Part shown: one piece after another, positions 34,579 through 42,779 of the stretch
Position numbering within the stretch: the stretch's first letter is position 1
Layout: every line of letters begins with the position of its first letter
Assembly: GCA_964439935.1 (NCBI GenBank)
Contig: CAYTPW010000005.1
Span: forward strand, 1-64,000
Reading direction: 5' to 3'
Length of the DNA: 64,000 nt
Origin: JABMQW01 sp964439935
GTDB lineage: Bacteria > Fidelibacterota > Marinisomatia > Marinisomatales > TCS56
The notes under the pieces: model-generated
Seen by the model: the letters and a program-made list of their open reading frames with translations, nothing else
Told to the model about the DNA's origin: nothing
Database searches by the model: none
Program-made: the position numbers and the translations under genes

Positions 34579-37500
34579 ATGAATAAATCCAAAATTCTAA
34601 TCGTTGATGACCGAGTCGAAAACCTGATTTCATTGGAAGCAATATTATCTGATCTAGAGGTTGATATTGTTCGAGCACTATCAGGTAAAGAAGCGATTGC
34701 CCAAACGGAAGAACACGATTTTGCGATCGCTTTGGTCGATATTCTAATGCCGGAGATGGACGGTTTTGAGACAGTTGATCTGCTGCGGAAAAACAGTCAA
34801 ACTGCAAATTTGCCGGTGATATTTGTAACCGCCGCACAAAAGGAAGAATATCATGAGGTTAAGGGAATCGAGATTGGTGCGGTAGATTTCATGATAAAAC
34901 CGATCGTTCCGGCAGTTCTGTTGGGTAAAATTCGTGTTTTCCTCAACCTTTATAATCAAAGAATTCAACTGGCCAATACTGTTGTTGAACGTGATAAAGC
35001 CCTGCTTGAGTTAGGTAATCATCAAGATCATTTGGAGCAATTAATCGAAGAGCGCACGACCGAAACAGAAACAACCAATAAGAAATTAAAGAGAGAGATC
35101 GTCGAGCACAAGCGGGCTGAGGAAGCGATACACAAAGCAGCTCATCAGTGGCAGACAACATTTGATGGAATAGGCGATGCAATCTGTGTCATCGACTCAG
35201 AGATGAATATCCTGCAGTGTAATCAAGCCATGTCAGACTTCCTTGGGAAAGATTTGGAAGACATTATCGGGTATTCCTGCTGCAAACTTGTCCATCAATC
35301 TGAAGAACCGATTGAAAATTGTCCCTTTATTAGGATGAAAAAATCCAAGCGGAAAGAAAATTATGTCCTACAGGTCGGCGATACCCATCTTGATGTGACA
35401 GTACACCCGTTAATTGACGATAACAATAATCTTACCGGAGCAGTTCATATCGTATCTGATATCTCAATTCGCAAGCAGGCGGAGGATGCATTGCAGGAAA
35501 GCGATGAACGCTTCCGCATGGCCTTAAGGAATACTGCAATCACTGTCTTTTCCCAGGACAAGGATCTTAACTATACCTGGGTTTATAACATGGCTCCCGG
35601 ATTTGACGCTGCTGCAATTCTTGGGAAAACGGATGCCGACCTGGTTTCAGCAGAAGATGCTGAAAAACCGATGGCATTAAAGCACCAGGTGATTAAAACC
35701 GGCCAGGGTGCCCGCACAGAAGCCAGCTACATTCAAAATGGAGAGCAGCGCTACTATGATCTAATGGTTGAGCCTTTGGTTGATACAACCGGTGAAATTA
35801 CTGGAGTTACCTGTCTTTCGTTAGATATCACTGAACGCAGGCGGGCGGAGGAAGCATTATTGGAGAGCGAAGGAAAATACCGAAATCTGGTAGAAACAAT
35901 AGTTGAAGGGATCGCCAATGTAGATCAAAATGAAACTTTTGTGTATGTAAATCAGGCAGCTGCTGATATTTTCGGATTTTCAAAAGCTGCAATGATAGGT
36001 AAAAGTATGAGGGAATTCACTTCTCCTGAAACATTCCAAAAAATCCTTAAATACACTGCAATGCGAAAAAAGGGTGATTCAAGCTTTTATGAAATCCCAA
36101 TACAAAGAAAAAACGGTGAACAAAGAATTATTACAATAACAGCAACCCCCACGATTGATAAAAATGGAGAATATCAGGGAGCATTTGGAATATTCCACGA
36201 CATTACCGACCGCAAGCAGGCAGAGGAAGAACTTAGAGAATCTGCTGTCTATCTTGATATAATGGGTGATGCTTTGATAGTTCTCGATTCAAAAGCCAGA
36301 ATGACCAAAGTCAATCAAAGTTTTTCAGAACTGTGGGGTTATAAGCCCGAAGAAGTTGTTGGAAAACCAGTGTTTGGAATGTTTCCAGAAGAAGAATTGT
36401 CAATACACCAAACGGAGATGGAAAATGCAGTAAATGAGGGTGACACAAGAATATTTGAAACAACTGCATTAACAAAAGACAAAAAGGAGATTGTTGTATC
36501 TGCCTCTGGAAGAGTTTTAAAAGATGGAAAAGGAAAGGTTCTCAATTTCATAGCCCTATTTCGGGACATCACCAAGGTCAAACAAACGGAGGAGCTTCAA
36601 CATCTCAAGAGTGATTTTGCTATCACCTTGGGTAGGCAGACTTCTTTGAAAAAAATCCTGAAATCCGCCCTTTCTAAAATCTTCCAGTTGGGTGAGTTTG
36701 ACTCAGGTGGAATTTATCTCATCAATGATGAAACGGGTGCTGCTGACCTGGTGGAACACCAAGGGTTGCCAAACTGGTTTGTTGATATTGTAAAGCATTT
36801 CGATTCGGATGATTTACGTATCAAAATGGTCAAAGAGGGGACACCTATCTATCAACATGCTACGGATTTCCCCTCAGCGATCAACAAGGAGCTTAAAAAA
36901 GAAGGAATACGAGCTCTAGCGGTAATACCTTTTGGGATGGGAGATGAGATAATAGGAGCCTTGAACCTGGCATCCCATACTCATGATATCCTTACAGAAG
37001 AGAGCAAAAACATTGTTGAAACTATTGCTGAAAGCGATCTAGGCTCAGCCATAACTCGAGTAAAAGCATTAGGAGCATTGCATCAGAGCGAGGAAAAGTT
37101 CAGGACAGTGTTTGAGAATTCTCCGGACATTGTGGCTTTAACTGATCTCAAAGGTGCATTTATCGATGTTAACCATGTTGCACCCGGATACACGAAAGAG
37201 GATGTAATAGGAACCGGATTTACTGATTACCTGACTCCCAAGCAGAAACAATTATTTAAAGACACCATGAAAAAAGCTATCAAAACCAGTAAACCACAGG
37301 GTTATGAAGTCGACATCCCCAATCCCGAAGGCCGCACTTTCAGCTGGTACAACCGTATCTGTCCGATTGACTCCGGCGGAAAAATCACCCAAACGGTCAT
37401 CAACTGTACCGACATCACCGAACGCAAGCAGGTGGAGGAAGAATTATTGAAAACAAAGACTTTGCTTAGTGACGCTGAGAAAACCGGTAAAATCGGCGGC

Positions 37501-38010
37501 TGGGTGGTGAATTTGGAAACCATGACACAAACCTGGACCGAAGAAACCTACCGCATCCATGAAGTTGACCTGGATTTTAAACCGGATGTGAGCAAAGGTA
37601 TAAGTTTTTATGCGCCTGCTGCCAGACCAATTATTGAACGTGCATTTCAAAATACGGTAGAAACTGGAGAACCTTTCGATTTAGAACTCGAATTTATTAC
37701 AGCTAAAGGGAATAAGCGTTGGGTTCATTCGGTTGGCAAAGCTCAACAGGAGGCCGGAGTGACAAAAGTGGTATCAGGATCATTCCAGGATATCACGGTT
37801 CGCAAATTAGCGGAGCATGAATTGGCAAAACATCGCGATCATTTAGAGGAGCTGGTCGAAGAACGTACGGGAGATTTGCAGAAAACGATCAATTTAATGG
37901 CCGGCCGCGAAGTGCGCATGGCTGATTTAAAAGAAGTCATTACGAAATTGCGCCGTCAGCTGGAATCAGCCGGATTGACACCGGTAGCGGACGATCCCCT
38001 GAAAGTTTAG
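34579..38010 (+). CDS. Receiver-multi-PAS-GAF protein without kinase domain
   Basis: The 1143-residue soluble protein has a receiver (1-125) close to that of the 32730 kinase and a coiled coil. Next come four PAS domains (about 190-670), a GAF domain (about 680-830), two more PAS domains (835-1070) and the conserved tail: KHRDHLEELVEERTGDLQKT, then NLMAGREVRMADLKEV, ending AGLTPVADDPLKV. The first PAS has a cysteine/histidine cluster (SCCKLVHQSEEPIENCP), suggesting a metal or redox ligand. No histidine kinase core is present. The N-terminal receiver suggests it is phosphorylated by a neighbouring kinase and passes the signal through the tail. Confidence 0.87.
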   Translation: MNKSKILIVDDRVENLISLEAILSDLEVDIVRALSGKEAIAQTEEHDFAIALVDILMPEMDGFETVDLLRKNSQTANLPVIFVTAAQKEEYHEVKGIEIGAVDFMIKPIVPAVLLGKIRVFLNLYNQRIQLANTVVERDKALLELGNHQDHLEQLIEERTTETETTNKKLKREIVEHKRAEEAIHKAAHQWQTTFDGIGDAICVIDSEMNILQCNQAMSDFLGKDLEDIIGYSCCKLVHQSEEPIENCPFIRMKKSKRKENYVLQVGDTHLDVTVHPLIDDNNNLTGAVHIVSDISIRKQAEDALQESDERFRMALRNTAITVFSQDKDLNYTWVYNMAPGFDAAAILGKTDADLVSAEDAEKPMALKHQVIKTGQGARTEASYIQNGEQRYYDLMVEPLVDTTGEITGVTCLSLDITERRRAEEALLESEGKYRNLVETIVEGIANVDQNETFVYVNQAAADIFGFSKAAMIGKSMREFTSPETFQKILKYTAMRKKGDSSFYEIPIQRKNGEQRIITITATPTIDKNGEYQGAFGIFHDITDRKQAEEELRESAVYLDIMGDALIVLDSKARMTKVNQSFSELWGYKPEEVVGKPVFGMFPEEELSIHQTEMENAVNEGDTRIFETTALTKDKKEIVVSASGRVLKDGKGKVLNFIALFRDITKVKQTEELQHLKSDFAITLGRQTSLKKILKSALSKIFQLGEFDSGGIYLINDETGAADLVEHQGLPNWFVDIVKHFDSDDLRIKMVKEGTPIYQHATDFPSAINKELKKEGIRALAVIPFGMGDEIIGALNLASHTHDILTEESKNIVETIAESDLGSAITRVKALGALHQSEEKFRTVFENSPDIVALTDLKGAFIDVNHVAPGYTKEDVIGTGFTDYLTPKQKQLFKDTMKKAIKTSKPQGYEVDIPNPEGRTFSWYNRICPIDSGGKITQTVINCTDITERKQVEEELLKTKTLLSDAEKTGKIGGWVVNLETMTQTWTEETYRIHEVDLDFKPDVSKGISFYAPAARPIIERAFQNTVETGEPFDLELEFITAKGNKRWVHSVGKAQQEAGVTKVVSGSFQDITVRKLAEHELAKHRDHLEELVEERTGDLQKTINLMAGREVRMADLKEVITKLRRQLESAGLTPVADDPLKV

Positions 38011-38146
38011 ACCGGTTTGGAAATTCAACTTGGCAGACTGTAAATTTAATGAATCAGTTGATTAACACGCTTATCCCGAGCAAAAACTACCAGGTAAAAA
38101 GCAGGGATTGGACTTTGGGAATTATCTGGAATTCAGGAGGCGAATT

Positions 38147-40474
38147 ATGGCTAGATTAAGAAAAGCTAGACTTAATTTTCTTATAAATTACCTGGGATTA
38201 GTAATCCATCCCGGTAAAATCACCAGACATTTCAAAGAAAAAATGCTAACGTTTATCTTTCTTTTCTTAATTATCATACCATTCACCAGTTATGCTCAGG
38301 AGCAGGTACAAGCGGAAGACCTGTTCGAAATGTCATTGGAAGAATTGATGAATGTGAAAGTGACATTAGCATCGGGATTGGAAGAATCAATGGTAAATGC
38401 TCCTGCTACGATGATTGTTATTACTTCGGAAGAAATCAAACAACGGGGTTATACAAGCCTGAGCGATGTGATAATTGATCTGCCGGGTTTTGATATTTCA
38501 GTGCCCTCAAACGGCTCTTATATATACGTCCATCAAAGGGGATACCGTACTCCTTATACCACAAGAACTTTGCTGATGATTGACGGTAAGGTGAACAACT
38601 ATCTATGGGATCATGTTGCCCAAATTTCGCGCCAATATCCAATTTTAAATATAAAAAGAATTGAGGTGCTGTATGGCCCCGCTTCAGCTCTTTACGGAGC
38701 GAACGCGTTTTTAGGAATCATCAATGTTATTACAAAAGATGGTAAAGAGTTAAATAAAGGAGAAACCTCAATAAATATTGGTCTTCTGGGTGGGAGCTTT
38801 AATACAAGAGGTGTTGAGGTTTTTTCCCAGGGGAATGGCGGAAATTTAAAATATGCAGTTACTGCCCGTGTCTATAATAGTGATAATCCCGATTTTTCTG
38901 ATAGATGGGGATTTTTATCCAATGACTTATACAGTAATGGAAATATTTGGGGTCCTTTACTCGATATTGAAAGCAATGGTAAAAAACTAGGCGAATATTA
39001 TAGTCCATTGTTCGGCTATAGTATCATCGGCAATATTATCTATAAGAATGTAAAATTGGGTCTTAATAAATGGTATATAAAGGAAGGGTATGGGACTCAA
39101 ATTGCAGCGGACAAGGGTCAAAGTAATGCAGGTTGGACAAATAGCTTATTACAACTCTATTTTGAGTATGAAAAAAATATTACATACAAGGTAAAAACAA
39201 ATACTTTATTACTTTATAGTAACAATACTTTGTGTGGTGACTGGGCTGAAGCTCTTCCGGATTGGAACCCGGGAATGGAAGATTATTCTTTTATCAGCTA
39301 TACATACTGGAATTGCCTGAATAGCAACGTTCTTTTCAAACAGAATTTTGAAATCGATCTTAATGATAACACAAAAATATTATCAGGATTAAAGTATGAA
39401 TGGAAGAAATTGACAAAAGCTTATGATATCCCCGGTTACTGGGGTGTATTCAGTTCATCCATTCCCTCAACTGATCCCGGTCCCTATGGCTACGGATTTG
39501 GAGTTGGGCACAGTACCGATTCAACTTATACTATTCCGCCAATGCCAAGTTCGCAAATGCCACCAGCCAATCTCATATACACTGATGATTATGGCGGTTA
39601 TGTTCAGGGTGTTTTTGATCTGAATAATATACGGTTTAATGGCGGATTCCGCTATGATTATAACTCAATCTACGGCGGCACAGTAAATCCCAGGATTTCT
39701 GCAATTTATAAACTGACAGAAAAAGGAGCCGTTAAGTTAATATATGGAGAGGCGTTTCAAGAACCTCCACCATCGCTGCTATGGGGCGGATGGAATGGTC
39801 GAAATGCCAATCCCGATCTGAAACCTGAAAAAGTCCGGAATCTTGAAGCTGTAGTCATGTACCGTACAGGTCTTTTGTTACATGGTTTATCTGTCTTTAA
39901 AGCGCACTACAATAATGTTATTAAAGAAGAAGCAGAGAATGCAGGCAAAAGAGATGTTTTTGGTTTAGAGTATAGATTAAGGTTCTCGCTCGGCAATTTT
40001 ATTACAAATTCATCTGATATAAGCGGGAATTTATATTACACTTACACTAAAACAGAAAGCAGCATCCACTACAACCATCTAACCGGAATCTGGGAAGATG
40101 GAAAGGCTGAGGTGGGCGACATTGCACCACACAAAGTTAACTTCGGCGTCAATCTTCCCCTTAGGGATAAATTTAATCTGTTTCTTAATGGAAATTATGT
40201 GAGCGCAAAGGATCTATATTTAAGAAATCCGCTACGTGCCCAAAACAGGAAGCTCGATTCTTATCTGACAATGAATTGCAACCTGTCATATTCATTTAAC
40301 AAATCCTCAATTGCTTTAAAAGTGCTAAACTTGTTCGATAAAGAGTATTTTCATTCCGGGGTGCGTGGTGCTGATTCCGGAGATGATTTTGAACACAGGA
40401 GCCTGGGATTTTACAATTCCCTGCTCCCGCAGCCGGGACGTTCGTTCATACTAAATTTAACTTTTGATTTTTAA
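38147..40474 (+). CDS. TonB-dependent outer-membrane receptor
   Basis: The 775-residue protein has a hydrophobic export segment (MLTFIFLFLIIIPFTSYAQ, about residues 33-51). A plug domain follows with VKVTLASGLEESMVNAPATM and RIEVLYGPASALYGANAFLG, then a 22-strand-type barrel ending SFILNLTFDF with a terminal aromatic. The start at 38147 is chosen for its AGGAGG site six bases away; it leaves a long 32-residue lead before the signal, so a start at 38243 is also possible. It heads an operon with yfiR, a CHASE8 sensor, a kinase and a regulator. Probably it senses or imports a ligand for that system; the substrate is unknown. Confidence 0.93.
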   Translation: MARLRKARLNFLINYLGLVIHPGKITRHFKEKMLTFIFLFLIIIPFTSYAQEQVQAEDLFEMSLEELMNVKVTLASGLEESMVNAPATMIVITSEEIKQRGYTSLSDVIIDLPGFDISVPSNGSYIYVHQRGYRTPYTTRTLLMIDGKVNNYLWDHVAQISRQYPILNIKRIEVLYGPASALYGANAFLGIINVITKDGKELNKGETSINIGLLGGSFNTRGVEVFSQGNGGNLKYAVTARVYNSDNPDFSDRWGFLSNDLYSNGNIWGPLLDIESNGKKLGEYYSPLFGYSIIGNIIYKNVKLGLNKWYIKEGYGTQIAADKGQSNAGWTNSLLQLYFEYEKNITYKVKTNTLLLYSNNTLCGDWAEALPDWNPGMEDYSFISYTYWNCLNSNVLFKQNFEIDLNDNTKILSGLKYEWKKLTKAYDIPGYWGVFSSSIPSTDPGPYGYGFGVGHSTDSTYTIPPMPSSQMPPANLIYTDDYGGYVQGVFDLNNIRFNGGFRYDYNSIYGGTVNPRISAIYKLTEKGAVKLIYGEAFQEPPPSLLWGGWNGRNANPDLKPEKVRNLEAVVMYRTGLLLHGLSVFKAHYNNVIKEEAENAGKRDVFGLEYRLRFSLGNFITNSSDISGNLYYTYTKTESSIHYNHLTGIWEDGKAEVGDIAPHKVNFGVNLPLRDKFNLFLNGNYVSAKDLYLRNPLRAQNRKLDSYLTMNCNLSYSFNKSSIALKVLNLFDKEYFHSGVRGADSGDDFEHRSLGFYNSLLPQPGRSFILNLTFDF

Positions 40475-40486
40475 GGATAATTTTAA

Positions 40487-40690
40487 GTGAAAGGGGTAAG
40501 GATAATTCTTTTTCTAGTTATTATTTTTATTGATGCATGGTTGCCAGTAAATATTATTGCACAAACCAGCGAATACGATGTATAAGTCCTCTGCTTGGAG
40601 CGTTTTACCCGTTTTGTGGAGTGGCCGGAGAACCACGGACTTTTCGAATCAACATTTCCTTTGAAATGTATAAATGTGTTGATGATTTGA
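40487..40690 (+). pseudogene. Broken copy of a YfiR-family gene
   Basis: From a GTG at 40487 with an AAGGA site, the frame gives a signal peptide (MKGVRIILFLVIIFIDAW...), then AQTSEYDV and a TAA stop at 40583. In the same frame it continues LERFTRFVEWPE. The intact gene downstream reads AQLSEYEVKAVFLERFTRFI, so the stop replaces the lysine codon of EYDVKA (AAA to TAA). Similarity ends near 40660, where the intact gene begins. It is a truncated tandem duplicate that no longer makes a full protein. Confidence 0.8.
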
Positions 40691-41229
40691 AAAAATATAC
40701 TCCAGCACTACTCACAATTTTACTGGTGTCTGTTAACCTGGTACAGGCACAGCTGTCAGAGTATGAGGTTAAAGCCGTTTTTCTGGAGCGTTTCACCCGC
40801 TTTATCGAGTGGCCGGAAGGATCATCTGTGTATGATACTACCAAACCATTTGTGCTGGGAATCATTGGCAAGAATCCATTTGATTCCAAATTGGAAGAAC
40901 TCTACTCTACCCAGAAAATCAAGGCCAAGGAGGTGGAAATTCTGGAAATAAAAGATTTAAATGAGATTGCCAGATGCCAGCTGTTATTTGTTGCGAAATC
41001 AGTGAAAAAAGATCTCCCGGATATTTTAAACCTAACCAGAGATAAACCGATCCTGACAATCAGCGATACAGAGGGTTTTGCGGAACGGGGTGTATTTATT
41101 AATCTGATCTCCGATGGAAAAAGAATCCGTTATGAAATAAATGAAGCAGCAGTTCGAGATTCGAATTTTACCATGAGTTACCGACTACTTAAGAACGCAA
41201 AAATCGTTAAACCCGGTAGCAAATCATGA
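40666..41229 (+). CDS. yfiR: YfiR-family periplasmic protein
   Basis: YfiR (PF13689) proteins are periplasmic and in Pseudomonas repress the CHASE8 diguanylate cyclase YfiN. The 187-residue product has a signal peptide (about residues 10-24, ALLTILLVSVNLVQAQ) and the family core: YEVKAVFLERFTRFIEWPE, LGIIGKNPFDSKLEEL, CQLLFVAKSVKKDLPDIL and the end GVFINLISDGKRIRYEINEA. The start is uncertain: ATG at 40666 or TTG at 40687, since the long frame upstream runs through the pseudogene. Its stop overlaps the CHASE8 protein start (ATGA), which supports a YfiR-sensor pair. Confidence 0.88.
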   Translation: MYKCVDDLKKYTPALLTILLVSVNLVQAQLSEYEVKAVFLERFTRFIEWPEGSSVYDTTKPFVLGIIGKNPFDSKLEELYSTQKIKAKEVEILEIKDLNEIARCQLLFVAKSVKKDLPDILNLTRDKPILTISDTEGFAERGVFINLISDGKRIRYEINEAAVRDSNFTMSYRLLKNAKIVKPGSKS

Positions 41230-42731
41230 TTAGCGACAAATTCCGGATTAATTCCATTCGTGGTAAACTGGTCAGTATCATTCTGTTCGTTTCGGCACTG
41301 GCATTGTCGATCGCTTTCATAATAAATACTGTCATAACAGTTACAACATTCAAGACCGATTTATTGAATAATATGACTGTAATTGCCAGACTTACCGGGG
41401 AAGAATGTATCTCACCACTGGCGTTTGAAGATAGAACAGGAGCCGAAGATATATTACAGACAAATAAAATAATGACTCAGATTGCACATATTGATCTATT
41501 TGATGCTGCTGATAATCTATTTGCTTCTTATTCTGAATCAGGAGGTCATATACATTCCCATGAGCAGGTCTCAAACCTGCCAACCGGATATTTGGGAAGT
41601 GATTTGTTTATCAACCAGCAATTAGTCTATGACGGACAATTCTATGGTACAATTCATTTCCACATATCGACGGCAGAATTGAATGCCAGGATCCGTAATC
41701 ACATAATTAGCAGTATAGCCGTAGTCATGATAATTTTGCTGCTGACATTAATTCTGGCGGGTCAACTCCAAAAAATCATTTCGATGCCCATTCTGAATCT
41801 GGCCAAAACGACCAAAGAAATATCAAGTTCCGGCGATTATTCTGTCCGCGCTGAAAAACAGGCAGCCGATGAGGTTGGTATCCTGTACGACAGTTTTAAT
41901 GCTATGCTGGATCAAATTCAAAGCCGTTCAGAGGAAAGTGAAATTGCAGAGGCAGCAACTAAAACATTAGCTATTCAGCAGAAATCTATCAATGAGCTTT
42001 CGCTGGAACTTGGAAAAACTCTTGATCACGAGACTATCTATAATACTATTTATACCCGTATATCTGAAATAATGACCTGTGACACTCTGATCATTTCAAT
42101 GTATAATTCAGAGGAAAAACAGATTATTGCTGCCTATGTTAATGATGGGGGAAAAGCACTGGATGTTTCGGAATTTCCACCAATTCCAATCGCTGAAAAA
42201 TCAGTGGGTAAACAATCAAAAGTTATTGCAACCGGGGAATCTTTATATATACCGGATTGGCTGGGAACTCTACAAAACCATGATACTCATTATTCTATTG
42301 AAGATGATGGACGCGTTCAAAATAAGAGACCCTCAGTTGACCAAGAGGATGATTTCACCCATTCCGGTATTTTTAGTCCGATGAAAATTGCAGGGGAAGT
42401 AATCGGTATTCTCCAGGTTCAAAGCAAGAAAATCGATGATTATTTACTAGACCAGATTGAATTATTAGATGGCTTGGCGAACGTGGCAGCGATAGCTATT
42501 CAAAACTCCAAGCTGTATGGAAAGCTTGAAAAACACCGCGAACAATTACAGGAGTTGGTTGACGAACGGACCGAAAGATTACAGAAAATGGTCAATTTAA
42601 TGACCGGGCGAGAAGTTCGCCTGGCGGATTTAAAAGCGATCGTTAAGAAATTGCATGATCAGCTGGAATCAGCTGGGTTGAAACCGGTGGCAGCTGACCC
42701 GCTTGCTACCAGTGCGGACGAAAATCCATGA
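41226..42731 (+). CDS. CHASE8-HAMP-GAF membrane sensor without GGDEF or kinase output
   Basis: The 501-residue protein has TM1 (about 18-40) and a periplasmic CHASE8 domain with ECISPLAFEDRTGAEDILQT and AHIDLFDAADNLFASYSE, the pattern of YfiN. TM2 (about 158-180), HAMP, GAF (about 255-430) and the conserved tail follow; the tail reads EQLQELVDERTERLQKMVNL, then MTGREVRLADLKAIV, ending AGLKPVAADPL. Unlike YfiN it has no GGDEF domain. It overlaps yfiR by four bases and precedes a GAF kinase whose GAF domain is similar (FPPIPI/FPPIPL motifs). I infer YfiR controls it, and that the tail or GAF passes the signal to the next kinase. Confidence 0.87.
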   Translation: MISDKFRINSIRGKLVSIILFVSALALSIAFIINTVITVTTFKTDLLNNMTVIARLTGEECISPLAFEDRTGAEDILQTNKIMTQIAHIDLFDAADNLFASYSESGGHIHSHEQVSNLPTGYLGSDLFINQQLVYDGQFYGTIHFHISTAELNARIRNHIISSIAVVMIILLLTLILAGQLQKIISMPILNLAKTTKEISSSGDYSVRAEKQAADEVGILYDSFNAMLDQIQSRSEESEIAEAATKTLAIQQKSINELSLELGKTLDHETIYNTIYTRISEIMTCDTLIISMYNSEEKQIIAAYVNDGGKALDVSEFPPIPIAEKSVGKQSKVIATGESLYIPDWLGTLQNHDTHYSIEDDGRVQNKRPSVDQEDDFTHSGIFSPMKIAGEVIGILQVQSKKIDDYLLDQIELLDGLANVAAIAIQNSKLYGKLEKHREQLQELVDERTERLQKMVNLMTGREVRLADLKAIVKKLHDQLESAGLKPVAADPLATSADENP

Positions 42732-42779
42732 TTTTATCAACGCTCACATACAATGCCTGTCGCAAGGAATAAAGGCCGG

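Noticed and set aside
40537..40665. 43-residue N-terminal extension of the intact YfiR protein
   Set aside because: It is out-of-frame translation of the broken yfiR copy and precedes a complete signal peptide.
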